From: Flavobacterium sp. KMS
Lineage (GTDB): Bacteria > Bacteroidota > Bacteroidia > Flavobacteriales > Flavobacteriaceae
Direction of reading: 5' to 3'
DNA: 64,000 nucleotides
Assembly (NCBI RefSeq): GCF_000813005.1
Contig: NZ_JSYP01000009.1
Location: forward strand, 1 to 64,000
In this document: positions 26,433-35,602 of the stretch, piece after piece
Layout of the letters: each line of letters starts with the position of its first letter
How positions within the stretch are numbered: position 1 is the stretch's first letter
Notes under the pieces: model-generated
The model's database searches: none
What the model was told of the DNA's origin: nothing
What the model saw: the letters and a program-made list of their open reading frames with translations, nothing else
Made by a program: the position numbers and the translations under genes

Positions 26433-27202
26433 ATAAAAGTCAAATTTGGAACAGCCTGCTTATACGATTGAAGTTTTTCATGATTAGGATCAACCTCAGT
26501 TATTACAAAATCTACTTCGGATAAGCTGGCAATTTTCATCTTTAAAACCGTATCCAATTTTTCGGATATTGTAAGTATAGCCGTTTTTTGAGAAGCCTGA
26601 ATCATTGCTTTTTTTACCTGAACAGTTTCCCAATCAGAGTCTGAAAAACCTCCTTTGATATCTAATGCATTTGTTCCTAAAATTAATAAATCAACCTTAA
26701 TACTTGATAACTGATGATACACATCTCCGCTCACACACATTTGACTATAAGGCGAAATACTCCCACCAATCATTATCACTTTCACATTAGGTTTATCCAA
26801 AAGTTCAACTGCAGATAAAACAGTTACGGTAAAAATGGTAAGATTTAAATCATTAGGAATTAATCGAATAAACTCTCTAATTGTAGTTCCTCCACCAATT
26901 AACAAAACCATTCCGTCGTGAAGCAATCCAACAGTTTTTTTTGCAATTATTTGTTTAGATTCACCAGCGTAAGTTTTTGTTACCGAAGAATGGTGATATG
27001 CTTTTGTCATAGCACCACCTTTCACCTTAATCAGTAAAGACTCTGATTCAAGTTCATTTATATCTCTTCGAATTGTATCCTCAGAAACAAACAATTGATT
27101 AGAAAGTGTGTCGAAACTCACTCGGGTATGTAAGTTAATCTCTTTTAAAATATGAGCTTTTCTTTCTTCCTTGGTGTAATTTACCAATTCGTTATCATTC
27201 AT
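26429..27202 (-). CDS. DeoR/GlpR-family transcriptional regulator
   Basis: 257 residues. The N-terminal winged helix (about 8-62) has a DeoR-type helix pattern VSFDTLSNQLFVSEDTIRRDINEL. The C-terminal DeoR sensor domain (about 80-245) has the sugar-phosphate-binding style 'LLIGGGTTIREFIRLI' (about 96-111), 'LILGTNALDIKGGFSD' (about 169-184) and 'VDFVITE'. DeoR regulators respond to phosphorylated sugars, so KDPG, KDG or a GlcN-derived phosphate is a plausible effector. It is convergent with the operon and divergent from the GH20 gene, and TTGCAA-type repeats lie in front of all three transcripts. Confidence 0.92.
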   Translation of the reverse strand: MNDNELVNYTKEERKAHILKEINLHTRVSFDTLSNQLFVSEDTIRRDINELESESLLIKVKGGAMTKAYHHSSVTKTYAGESKQIIAKKTVGLLHDGMVLLIGGGTTIREFIRLIPNDLNLTIFTVTVLSAVELLDKPNVKVIMIGGSISPYSQMCVSGDVYHQLSSIKVDLLILGTNALDIKGGFSDSDWETVQVKKAMIQASQKTAILTISEKLDTVLKMKIASLSEVDFVITEVDPNHEKLQSYKQAVPNLTFI

Positions 27203-27221
27203 GCGTTTCCATTTATTATAA

Positions 27222-27252
27222 CAAAAGTAAACAAATAATGCAATAATATTGC
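27222..27252 (-). promoter_or_regulatory. Promoter and autoregulatory site of the DeoR/GlpR gene
   Basis: On the minus strand, TACTTTTG (27222-27229) matches the -7 box TAnnTTTG. The near-palindrome GCAATAATATTGC (27240-27252) lies 10 bases further upstream, overlapping the expected -33 region. This is a position suited to repression of its own gene. Its two TGC cores are 11 bases apart, the same step as at the other two sites. Confidence 0.45.
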
Positions 27253-27327
27253 TGGAAGAAATAAAAAACTAACACAAAAACAACACAAAAAACATCATTT
27301 ACAATACATTAAATACAAAAACACACA

Positions 27328-27344
27328 TTGCAATTTTTTTGCAA
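27328..27344 (+). promoter_or_regulatory. Double TTGCAA operator upstream of the GH20 gene
   Basis: TTGCAA at 27328-27333 and 27339-27344, 11 bases apart, in the context ATTGCAATnTTTTTGCAAAA that is shared with the susC upstream region. A -7 box (TAAATTTG) lies at 27373-27380. Confidence 0.55.
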
Positions 27345-27372
27345 AACAACTAATTTAAATCACTATAAACTT

Positions 27373-27380
27373 TAAATTTG
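27373..27380 (+). promoter_or_regulatory. Bacteroidota -7 box for the GH20 gene
   Basis: TAAATTTG fits TAnnTTTG, 25 bases before the ATG. As for susC, no TTG -33 element is at the normal distance, and the TTGCAA pair ends 28 bases upstream. Confidence 0.5.
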
Positions 27381-27405
27381 TTTTTAACCAACCAAAAACC
27401 CTAAC

Positions 27406-29709
27406 ATGAAAAAAATCCTCCTATTTATTTTAACATTGTGCTATTCATTAGGGAATGCCCAAGAAACTTCAAACAATACAACTATAATTCCTGCACCTAA
27501 TTTTTATAAAGCTACAGGTGATAGTATCGCTATAAAAGGACAAATAAAAATTGTTTTTAAAAACAATAAATACACCCCCAAAGAACTCAAAACAGCTCAA
27601 ATTTTTGAATCTGTTATAAACAAAAACTCTTCTAAAAAGAAAGCTGATATTTTGGTTCAATTTACAACCGAATCCGCTTCCGCAAAAGGAGATAAGGAAG
27701 CTTACAAAATAAATATTACTCAAAAAGGTATTTTTGTTACAGGTCAAGAGCAAGGGCTATTTTATGCAGTACAAAGTTTACTTCAACTTTTGCCAAATAA
27801 CTTAACAGTAAGTTCTCAGATCAAACTACCATGTATCGAAATTATCGATGAGCCTAGATACCCGTATCGAGGATTACATCTCGATGTATGTCGTCACTTT
27901 TTTTCGACAGATGTTATTAAAGATTTCATTGCCCAAATGTCTTATTACAAACTAAATAATTTTCATTGGCATTTAACTGATGATCAAGGCTGGAGAATCG
28001 AAATAAAAAAATATCCTAAGCTTACCGAAATCGGATCCAAAAGAGCACAAACACTCGTTGGGAATAAATTCGAACGATTCCCAAGATTTTTTGACAATAC
28101 TCCCTACGGAGGTTATTACACACAGGAAGAAATCAAAGAAGTTGTAAAATTTGCCGAAGAGCATTTTGTAAACATTATTCCCGAAATCGAAATGCCAGGA
28201 CATGCCTCTGCTGCCGTAGCTGCTTACCCAAACTTAGCCTGTTTCCCATCTACAGACTTAAAAGTAATTGAATCTTGGGGAGTTTTCGAAGATGTATTTT
28301 GCGCAGGCAAAGAAGAAACTTTTCTTTTCTTAGAAGATGTTTTAAAAGAAGTAATGGTCCTTTTTCCAAGTAACTACATACATATCGGTGGAGACGAATG
28401 CCCAAAATCACGATGGGAAAAATGTCCGAATTGTCAAAAGAGAATAAAAGACCTTGGCTTAAAAAATGAACATGAGCTACAAAGTTATTTTATTAAACGC
28501 ATGGAAAAATTTCTAAATGCAAACGGAAGACAGATTTTTGGATGGGATGAAATTCTAGAAGGCGGCCTTGCTCCTAATGCAGCAGTTATGTCATGGCGTG
28601 GAGAATCTGGTGGAATTGCAGCAGCTAGAGACAAACATAAAGTCGTTATGACTCCGGAAGATTATGTTTATTTCGACCATAATCAGGGCTATTCTTTACA
28701 AGAACCATTATCTGTTGGTCGATTAACCACAGTTCATGAAGTATACAACTACAACCCAACTCCCGTAGATAGCCTAACCATAGAACAACAAAAATACATT
28801 CATGGAGTTCAGGCTAATATTTGGTCGGAATATGTAACCAGTCCAGCAAAACTAAATTATATGCTTTATCCAAGATTATTTCCATTTGCAGAAATAGCCT
28901 GGACTGAGACAAAGAATAAAAATTATTCGAATTTAATGCTAAAAAGATTCCCACATCATATAGAAAAATTGGAATCCGAAAAACGATTATATAAAGTCCC
29001 TACTCCATTTGGAATTCAGGACACCACTGTTATAGCGTCAAAATTTATTCTAGAAATACAACCAACCATTAAAAATGGACAAATTTTCTATACCATCGAT
29101 GGTTATAATCCAGATGAAACAGCCAGTAATTATACAAAACCAGTTACGGTTTATATCCCAAAAGGAGAATTTAGAAACATCAAAGTAGTACAAATAAGTC
29201 CAAGCGGAAGAAGAAGTTCCATTACCACAATTTCAGTTAAAAATTCCGAAACCCAACCAGCTTTAGCTATTAAGCCAACCAAAAATGGCTTAAAATATTC
29301 CTATACAAATAAACTCGTTCAACAAACACTAGAACTAGATACTATCAAATTTATTAAGTCAGGCATTCATGAAGGAGTAATTGAAATGAAAAGATACAAA
29401 TCAAAAGAGAACCTATATATGGGTTTAAAATTTGAAGGCTATATCTATATTCCTGAAACTGCACAATATGAGTTCTCGACTATTGTAGACGATGGTGCAA
29501 AATTATTTATAGACAACCAGCTCATGGTTGATAACGACGGAAGACATTGGATTAATGAAGCTTTTGGGGCAGCAAAACTCGAAAAAGGATTTCACAAAAT
29601 AAACATCAGTTATTTTGATGCAGCAGGAAGTTCGACTCTACAATGCTTTATCCGACAAGAAGGAAAGGAAAAACAAGAAATAAGTGCTTCGCAATTGTAT
29701 TATGAATAG
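27406..29709 (+). CDS. GH20 beta-N-acetylhexosaminidase with C-terminal PA14 domain
   Basis: 767 residues. Signal peptide (about 1-19, ending GNAQ), GH20 N-terminal domain (about 25-150), and GH20 catalytic barrel (about 152-500) with the catalytic pair D330-E331 in HIGGDECPKSRW. Substrate-assisted catalysis by GH20 releases terminal GlcNAc or GalNAc from chitooligosaccharides or glycans. A chitobiase-type beta domain follows (about 545-610; YTIDGYNPDE), then a PA14 domain (about 640-755; EFSTIVDDGAKLFIDNQLMVD), often carbohydrate-binding. It probably acts in the periplasm or at the outer membrane. It is divergent from the DeoR/GlpR gene and shares its operator motif with susC, tying it to the catabolic operon. 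Confidence 0.95.
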   Translation: MKKILLFILTLCYSLGNAQETSNNTTIIPAPNFYKATGDSIAIKGQIKIVFKNNKYTPKELKTAQIFESVINKNSSKKKADILVQFTTESASAKGDKEAYKINITQKGIFVTGQEQGLFYAVQSLLQLLPNNLTVSSQIKLPCIEIIDEPRYPYRGLHLDVCRHFFSTDVIKDFIAQMSYYKLNNFHWHLTDDQGWRIEIKKYPKLTEIGSKRAQTLVGNKFERFPRFFDNTPYGGYYTQEEIKEVVKFAEEHFVNIIPEIEMPGHASAAVAAYPNLACFPSTDLKVIESWGVFEDVFCAGKEETFLFLEDVLKEVMVLFPSNYIHIGGDECPKSRWEKCPNCQKRIKDLGLKNEHELQSYFIKRMEKFLNANGRQIFGWDEILEGGLAPNAAVMSWRGESGGIAAARDKHKVVMTPEDYVYFDHNQGYSLQEPLSVGRLTTVHEVYNYNPTPVDSLTIEQQKYIHGVQANIWSEYVTSPAKLNYMLYPRLFPFAEIAWTETKNKNYSNLMLKRFPHHIEKLESEKRLYKVPTPFGIQDTTVIASKFILEIQPTIKNGQIFYTIDGYNPDETASNYTKPVTVYIPKGEFRNIKVVQISPSGRRSSITTISVKNSETQPALAIKPTKNGLKYSYTNKLVQQTLELDTIKFIKSGIHEGVIEMKRYKSKENLYMGLKFEGYIYIPETAQYEFSTIVDDGAKLFIDNQLMVDNDGRHWINEAFGAAKLEKGFHKINISYFDAAGSSTLQCFIRQEGKEKQEISASQLYYE

Positions 29710-29718
29710 GTAAAAACA

Positions 29719-29752
29719 AAAAAACGCATTCGCCGTGGCGAATGCGTTTTTT
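29719..29752. terminator. Strong bidirectional terminator between GH20 and sdhB genes
   Basis: Stem AACGCATTCGCC / GGCGAATGCGTT (29723-29748) with a 2-base loop, A-run on the left and T-run on the right. It ends both convergent transcripts. Confidence 0.85.
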
Positions 29753-29777
29753 ATAAAAACTAAATTGCATTTTATTT

Positions 29778-30524
29778 TTATCCTTTCAAGCTTGCAGATA
29801 AATACTCACGGTTCATACGTGCAATATTTTCAAGAGAAATTCCTTTAGGACATTCTACTTCACAAGCTCCAGTGTTAGTACAGTTACCAAAACCTTCGTG
29901 ATCCATCTGGTGTACCATGTTTAATACACGATCAACAGCTTCAATCTTACCTTGAGGTAATAAAGCATATTGAGATACTTTTGCAGCAACGAATAACATT
30001 GCCGATGAGTTTTTACAAGTTGCAACACAAGCTCCACAACCAATACAAGCAGCTGCATCGAATGATTTATCTGCATCGTGTTTGTTAATCGGAATTGTAT
30101 TTGCATCAATTGTATTTCCTGAAGTATTCACCGAGATAAAACCTCCAGCATGTTGAATTCTGTCAAAAGAACTTCTATCAACAACTAAATCTTTAATTAC
30201 TGGGAAAGCTTTTGCTCTAAATGGCTCGATAAAAATCGTATCACCATCTTTAAACATACGCATGTGTAACTGACAAGTAGTTACTCCTCTGTCTGGTCCG
30301 TGTGCTTCTCCATTGATGAATAATGAACACATACCGCAGATTCCTTCACGACAATCGTGATCAAATGCTACTGGCTCTTCTCCTTTGTTGATTAATTGTT
30401 CGTTAAGAACATCAAGCATTTCAAGGAAAGACATATCTGGTTCGATTCCGTCGATTGGGTAATCAACGATTCCTCCTTTATCTTGGGCGTTTTTCTGACG
30501 CCATATTTTTAATGTAAGTTTCAT
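29778..30524 (-). CDS. sdhB: Succinate dehydrogenase/fumarate reductase iron-sulfur subunit
   Basis: SdhB passes electrons from the flavoprotein to the membrane cytochrome in complex II. The 248-residue protein has the 2Fe-2S ligands in CREGICGMC (about 59-67) plus the next cysteine in TTCQLH. The 4Fe-4S and 3Fe-4S cysteines are in [11 protein letters not shown] (about 160-170) and [14 protein letters not shown] (about 214-227). It is the last gene of the sdhC-sdhA-sdhB transcript, in the order typical for class B Bacteroidota enzymes, with 49 bases after sdhA and a strong terminator behind it. Confidence 0.97.
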   Translation of the reverse strand: MKLTLKIWRQKNAQDKGGIVDYPIDGIEPDMSFLEMLDVLNEQLINKGEEPVAFDHDCREGICGMCSLFINGEAHGPDRGVTTCQLHMRMFKDGDTIFIEPFRAKAFPVIKDLVVDRSSFDRIQHAGGFISVNTSGNTIDANTIPINKHDADKSFDAAACIGCGACVATCKNSSAMLFVAAKVSQYALLPQGKIEAVDRVLNMVHQMDHEGFGNCTNTGACEVECPKGISLENIARMNREYLSASLKG

Positions 30525-30573
30525 TTTGTATAAGTTTTAAGCATTAAAGCAAGTATTAAGACTTCTTTAAATA

Positions 30574-32574
30574 CTATTTGTAGCTTCTTTGAACTAATTT
30601 AATGTTTTCGTAAACTAGAGGTTCTTTGTGCAATATGGCATCACTTGGTTTTCCTTTGTATTCCCAAGCTGCAACGTATGCAAAGTTTTCATCATCACGA
30701 AGTGCTTCTCCTTCTTCTGTTTGGTATTCTTCACGGAAGTGACCTCCACAAGATTCATTACGGTGTAATGCATCTTTTGCGAACAATTCTCCTAACTCTA
30801 AGAAATCGGCAACACGTGTCGCTTTCTCTAATTCCTGATTAAATTCGTTAGCGCTTCCAGGAACTTTTACATCTTTATAAAACTCTTCACGTAAAGCGGC
30901 AATCTCAACAATAGCCTCAGATAAACCTTTAGCATTACGAGCCATACCTACTTTATCCCACATGATTTTTCCTAATTTCTTATGGAAATAATCTACAGAA
31001 TGAGTTCCTTTATTATTGATAAATCTATCGATTTGATCTTTTACTTCTTTTTCTGCTGCTACGAATTCTGGTAAATCTGTAGAAATTTCTCCCATTTTAA
31101 TATCCGGAGCAAGATAATCTCCTATAGTATAAGGCAATACGAAATATCCATCAGCTAAACCTTGCATCAAAGCAGAAGCTCCAAGTCTGTTTGCTCCGTG
31201 ATCAGAGAAGTTAGACTCTCCAATTGAGAAACATCCAGGAATTGTAGTCATTAAGTTATAATCAACCCAAGTTCCACCCATAGTGTAGTGAACCGCTGGG
31301 TAAATCATCATTGGTGTTGTATAAGGATCCTCATCGACGATTTTGTAATACATTTGGAATAAGTTTCCGTATTTACTCTTCACGATTTCAGCTCCTAATT
31401 TAGTCACTAAAGCAGCATCTTTATCATCTAAACCTTTTACAAAAGCTTCTTCAGTTCCGTAACGTTTAATTGCTGCAGCAAAATCTAAGTAAACAGCTTC
31501 TCCAGTTTTGTTAACTCCAAAACCAGCATCACATCTTTCTTTTGCAGCACGAGACGCTACGTCACGAGGCACTAAGTTACCAAAAGCAGGATATCTTCTT
31601 TCTAAGAAATAATCTCTATCAGCTTCAGATAAATCAGTTGCTTTTTTCTTTCCTTCACGGATTGCTTTAGCATCTTCTTGTTTTGCAGGAACCCAAATAC
31701 GACCATCATTACGTAACGATTCAGACATCAAAGTCAATTTAGACTGGTGATCTCCTGAAACCGGAATACAAGTTGGGTGAATTTGTGTATAACACGGATT
31801 TGCGAAAAACGCTCCTTTTTTATGAATTTTCCAAGCTGCTGTTGCATTACTTCCCATAGCATTTGTTGACAAGAAAAACACGTTTCCGTATCCTCCAGAA
31901 CCAACTACTACAGCGTGAGCAGAATGTCTTTCTATTTCTCCAGTAACTAAGTTACGAGCGATAATACCTCTCGCTTTTCCGTTCACGATAACAATGTCTA
32001 ACATTTCGTGACGGTTGTACATTTTTACTTTTCCACGACCAATCTGACGGTTCATTGCAGAATAAGCTCCTAACAATAATTGTTGTCCTGTTTGTCCTTG
32101 TGCGTAAAATGTACGAGAAACCAAAGTTCCTCCAAAAGAACGGTTATCTAAAAGACCACCGTACTCTCTTGCCAATGGCACCCCTTGAGCCACACATTGG
32201 TCAATAATATTAGCCGAAACTTCAGCCAAACGGTGAACGTTTGCTTCACGCGCACGGTAGTCACCCCCTTTTACAGTATCATAAAATAATCTGTAAACCG
32301 AATCACCATCACCTTTATAGTTTTTTGCTGCATTGATACCACCTTGAGCTGCAATAGAGTGCGCACGTCTTGGTGAATCCTGAAAACAAAAAGCTTTTAC
32401 GTTATATCCCTGCTCAGCCAAAGTAGCCGCAGCTGAACCTCCAGCCAAACCTGTACCAACAATAATAATATCTAAATTACGTTTGTTAGCAGGGTTTACT
32501 AAATTAATATGATCTTTATAATCTGTCCATTTGTCCGATATTGGGCCGTGTGGAATTTTTGAATCTAATGCCAT
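30574..32574 (-). CDS. sdhA: Succinate dehydrogenase/fumarate reductase flavoprotein subunit
   Basis: 666-residue catalytic subunit that oxidises succinate to fumarate with covalently bound FAD. It has the Rossmann FAD loop ([14 protein letters not shown], about 37-50), the FAD-linking histidine H72 in [11 protein letters not shown], the active-site region [11 protein letters not shown] (about 269-279), and C-terminal motifs HYTMGG and GLSEA. The length matches the long class B (Wolinella/Bacteroides-type) flavoproteins. It lies between sdhC (11-base gap) and sdhB. Confidence 0.97.
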   Translation of the reverse strand: MALDSKIPHGPISDKWTDYKDHINLVNPANKRNLDIIIVGTGLAGGSAAATLAEQGYNVKAFCFQDSPRRAHSIAAQGGINAAKNYKGDGDSVYRLFYDTVKGGDYRAREANVHRLAEVSANIIDQCVAQGVPLAREYGGLLDNRSFGGTLVSRTFYAQGQTGQQLLLGAYSAMNRQIGRGKVKMYNRHEMLDIVIVNGKARGIIARNLVTGEIERHSAHAVVVGSGGYGNVFFLSTNAMGSNATAAWKIHKKGAFFANPCYTQIHPTCIPVSGDHQSKLTLMSESLRNDGRIWVPAKQEDAKAIREGKKKATDLSEADRDYFLERRYPAFGNLVPRDVASRAAKERCDAGFGVNKTGEAVYLDFAAAIKRYGTEEAFVKGLDDKDAALVTKLGAEIVKSKYGNLFQMYYKIVDEDPYTTPMMIYPAVHYTMGGTWVDYNLMTTIPGCFSIGESNFSDHGANRLGASALMQGLADGYFVLPYTIGDYLAPDIKMGEISTDLPEFVAAEKEVKDQIDRFINNKGTHSVDYFHKKLGKIMWDKVGMARNAKGLSEAIVEIAALREEFYKDVKVPGSANEFNQELEKATRVADFLELGELFAKDALHRNESCGGHFREEYQTEEGEALRDDENFAYVAAWEYKGKPSDAILHKEPLVYENIKLVQRSYK

Positions 32575-32585
32575 TATAATTTATA

Positions 32586-33251
32586 TTAATTATTGAAATG
32601 ATGAAATAATGCGATTATAACGAAAAGGGCAGGTACTACTACCGCAAATCCATAACCGAATCTACTTAAAGATCTTGAGTACTTATTGTTCATCCCCATA
32701 GATTGAAGAGAAGAACTGAATCCGTGCCAAAGATGGAATCCTAATAACACAAAAGAAATACAATATAACCCAGTACGAATTGGGTCATGAAATTTATGAA
32801 CTAACTCTCCATAATATCTCGTAGCATCTGGTGCTGTACCTGCAATGTATTTGTAGGCAACTTCAGGAAACCAAAAATCATAAAAATGCAATCCTAAGAA
32901 TGCTAAAATAACCAATCCAGAAATAATCATATTTCTAGAACTCCAAGAAGCATTAGCCGCTCCATTGTATTTTGCATACGCAATTGGTCTTGCAGCGCTA
33001 TTTTGTAAAGTCAAAACAAATCCCATTACGAAATGGAAAATTACCCCGATTGCCAAAACTGGTTGCATTACATATTGAATCAGCGGATTGTATCCCATAA
33101 AGTGAGAAGCTTCGTTAAAAACATCTTTACTAATAATAGAAATAAAATTTAAAGAAACATGCAGCGCTAAAAACGTGATTAAGAATATTCCCGAAAGAGC
33201 CATAGCCACTTTCTTTAAGATGGAAGCATTCAATAGTGCAGATTGTGCCAT
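32586..33251 (-). CDS. sdhC: Succinate dehydrogenase cytochrome b subunit (class B)
   Basis: 221-residue membrane anchor with five predicted hydrophobic helices, binding two haems b and menaquinone as a single-subunit class B anchor; there is no sdhD. Candidate haem-ligand histidines occur in LALHVSLN, IGVIFHFVMG, LGLHFYDFW and LLGFHLWHGFSS. It is the first gene of the sdhCAB transcript, with a clear promoter upstream. Confidence 0.95.
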   Translation of the reverse strand: MAQSALLNASILKKVAMALSGIFLITFLALHVSLNFISIISKDVFNEASHFMGYNPLIQYVMQPVLAIGVIFHFVMGFVLTLQNSAARPIAYAKYNGAANASWSSRNMIISGLVILAFLGLHFYDFWFPEVAYKYIAGTAPDATRYYGELVHKFHDPIRTGLYCISFVLLGFHLWHGFSSSLQSMGMNNKYSRSLSRFGYGFAVVVPALFVIIALFHHFNN

Positions 33252-33570
33252 AAGTGTTTAAGTAGTTTGTTTTAAAAAATTATACAAAAATAACTCAAAT
33301 AGACATGAACTACAACCATTTCGTTGTTATTTATAATGATTTTAAAGAGTTTTAAAAGATTTTATTGCAAATTATTTAAAAACAATAAAATACATTTTCC
33401 CCAAAGGTTGTTTTAGCAAAATCCTGCTTTTTATATAATTACCAAATTGTTATTTTTTCTAACATTTTAATTTGTTTTCCTCAAAAGTATCCCAAAACCG
33501 AATTTTATCCTTTTAAAACAATTGAAGTTTGATAGCTTAATTTTACCTTTATCGCCTCAAAGAAACCCGA
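33252..33570. other. Divergent promoter region between sdhC and HMG-CoA synthase
   Basis: 319 AT-rich bases without an ORF. It holds the sdh promoter at its left end. At its right end TTG (33522-33524) and TACCTTTA (33544-33551), 19 bases apart, may be a weak promoter for the HMG-CoA synthase gene. No RNA structure was recognised. Confidence 0.5.
33285..33315 (-). promoter_or_regulatory. Promoter of sdhCAB
   Basis: On the minus strand, TTG (33313-33315) and TATTTTTG (33285-33292) are separated by 20 bases, matching the Bacteroidota consensus TTG-N19/21-TAnnTTTG. They lie about 35-65 bases before the sdhC start. Confidence 0.55.
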
Positions 33571-34932
33571 ATGAAAACAGGAATTGACGCTATTACATTT
33601 GATGTAGCCAAAATACATTTACCTATAAAAACATTGGCAACCGCCAGAAATATAGAACCCGAAAAACTAGAAAAAGGCTTGGGTTTAATCAAAATGACGC
33701 TTCCAGACACTTATCAAGATACTGTAGTTTTTGGAGCAAATACCTTAACCAAATTAATAGAAGACAATAAAATCGATTTAAGCGAAATTGGTCGTATTTA
33801 TGTTGGAACCGAAAGTGCCATTGATAGTTCTAAACCTATTAGCTCTTTCTTGATTGCTTTGATGGAACAGAAATTTGGAGAAGATACTTTAGCCGAATGC
33901 GATGTTGTCGATTTTACATTTGCTTGTATTGGAGGCGTAGATGCTTTACAGAATTGTATTGATTATGTAAAATTAAATCCGACTAAAAAAGCCATTGTAG
34001 TTACTACAGATTTTGCAAAATACGATTTAAATTCAACTGGAGAATATACTCAAGGAGCTGGAGCTCTTGCAATGCTTGTAACTTCAAATCCTAGAATTAT
34101 TGCTTTCGAAAACAATTGGGCAACAAGCACAAAAGGCGTTTTCGACTTTTTTAAACCATACCGTACTATTTCGAAAGAATCTATAACAGGAAGCACAACC
34201 AATGAATCTTGGCTTGACAATCTTGAAGCCGAAATAGAAATCCATAAGGACCAACCAGTTTTCGACGGACAATATTCGAATCAGTGTTATATGGATCGTA
34301 CTCGAAATGCTTATTTTTCGTTTAAGAAATTAAAAAACACTTCAGAAACTGTTTACAATTCCTGGAAAAGTATCATCATGCATTTACCATACTCTTTTCA
34401 GGGACGCAGAATGTTATCAGAAATCTATGCTTTAGACAGCGAAACTAAAATTATTTCGGGAGATGAATCTGCATCTGAGTATCAAAATAAGCTAAAAGAA
34501 ATAAGCAAATCCGAAGCATACAAAACTTTTGTTGTTGATAAATTACAACCTGCCGAATTAGCTTCTTCTTTAATAGGCAACCTTTATACAGGATCTATTT
34601 TCATGGGATTATTATCGACTTTGGCTTATTTTTATGACACCAAAAATGAAATTTCAGGAACTCAATTCGGCTTTTTAGCTTACGGAAGTGGATCTAAATC
34701 GAAAGTTTTTGAAGGAACAATTCAACCTGAATGGAAATCTGCTCTTACCGAAACTAATCTTTTTGAAACTTTAGAAAAAAGTACCGAAATTGATTTTGAA
34801 ACCTACGAGAAACTTCATAAAAAAGAACAAAAACAAAGCATCCGAACTCCCAAAAACGAATGGGTTCTGGATAGAATCGAGAAAGAAATTCCTAATTTAA
34901 TTGGGGCGAGATATTATAAATGGGTTGATTAA
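33571..34932 (+). CDS. Hydroxymethylglutaryl-CoA synthase
   Basis: Condenses acetyl-CoA with acetoacetyl-CoA to HMG-CoA, the committed entry to the mevalonate pathway that Flavobacteriia use for isoprenoids. The 453-residue thiolase-fold protein has the acylated cysteine C119 in DFTFACIGG, the glutamate in YVGTESAIDSSKP (about E81), and the family motif 'MHLPYSFQGRRM' (about 270). The C-terminal domain resembles the eukaryote-like group. It is monocistronic, and no other mevalonate genes are in the window. Confidence 0.93.
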   Translation: MKTGIDAITFDVAKIHLPIKTLATARNIEPEKLEKGLGLIKMTLPDTYQDTVVFGANTLTKLIEDNKIDLSEIGRIYVGTESAIDSSKPISSFLIALMEQKFGEDTLAECDVVDFTFACIGGVDALQNCIDYVKLNPTKKAIVVTTDFAKYDLNSTGEYTQGAGALAMLVTSNPRIIAFENNWATSTKGVFDFFKPYRTISKESITGSTTNESWLDNLEAEIEIHKDQPVFDGQYSNQCYMDRTRNAYFSFKKLKNTSETVYNSWKSIIMHLPYSFQGRRMLSEIYALDSETKIISGDESASEYQNKLKEISKSEAYKTFVVDKLQPAELASSLIGNLYTGSIFMGLLSTLAYFYDTKNEISGTQFGFLAYGSGSKSKVFEGTIQPEWKSALTETNLFETLEKSTEIDFETYEKLHKKEQKQSIRTPKNEWVLDRIEKEIPNLIGARYYKWVD

Positions 34933-35010
34933 AATTCCAATTTAATTAAATGCGTAGAACCTTTGTCAAAGTTTAAATTTTTGATAAAGGATATATTTAT
35001 AGGCAATCTT

Positions 35011-35095
35011 GTCATTGCGAGGAACGAAGCAACCGCCCTAACAAAACCAACCAGTGGTAAATACAAAGGGAGATTACTTCGTTCCTCGTAATGAC
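35011..35095. repeat. Inverted-repeat intergenic element (GTCATTGCGAGGAACGAAG type)
   Basis: Left arm GTCATTGCGAGGAACGAAGC (35011-35030) and right arm CTTCGTTCCTCGTAATGAC (35077-35095, one base difference in the pairing) enclose about 45 bases. This is a familiar dispersed intergenic repeat of Bacteroidota genomes. It sits between convergent genes, so it may also serve as a bidirectional terminator. Confidence 0.75.
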
Positions 35096-35120
35096 TTTAC
35101 AACTACTTCATTTTGAAGCA

Positions 35121-35558
35121 TTACCTATAGATAGTAAACTTATTATGTGTTAATCCAAAACCTAGATTTTCATAAATCAAGACATTTTCTACTCTTCTGC
35201 GATTAGTAGTTACCTCAATACTTTTTAGATTATTCTGATCGGCGTAATCCATTATCTGCTGTATTAATTGTCGCCCAATTCCTTTACCTCGGTAATCTTT
35301 ATGGATGAAAAACTCCTGAATTTCGCCTACTAATCCGCAATGATGCAAAAGATTCTGTGTATGAAAACTAATAAAGCCTACGCCTTCATTCTCATTTTCA
35401 GCTAATAAATATAAATTCTTCGGGTTAGAAATATTTTCATTGAAAATCTCTGTAAAAACTTCGAAATCTAATATCTCATTTTCAAGTTCGCATATCGACT
35501 TGTACACGAAATCTAAATCTTGTTTCTCTACTTTCCTGATTTTTATTTTCGAATCCAT
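35121..35558 (-). CDS. GNAT-family N-acetyltransferase
   Basis: 145-residue acetyltransferase of the GNAT fold. The acetyl-CoA pyrophosphate loop is in DYRGKGIGRQLIQ (about 93-105), the R/Q-x-x-G-x-G/A motif. Motif B follows as 'IEVTTNRRRVENVLIYENLGF'. The substrate is not predictable. It stands alone, and its downstream end faces the inverted repeat. Confidence 0.85.
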   Translation of the reverse strand: MDSKIKIRKVEKQDLDFVYKSICELENEILDFEVFTEIFNENISNPKNLYLLAENENEGVGFISFHTQNLLHHCGLVGEIQEFFIHKDYRGKGIGRQLIQQIMDYADQNNLKSIEVTTNRRRVENVLIYENLGFGLTHNKFTIYR

Positions 35559-35602
35559 ATTCTACTTACAAATTATCACACAATTAAAAATGCCCACTTT
35601 TG

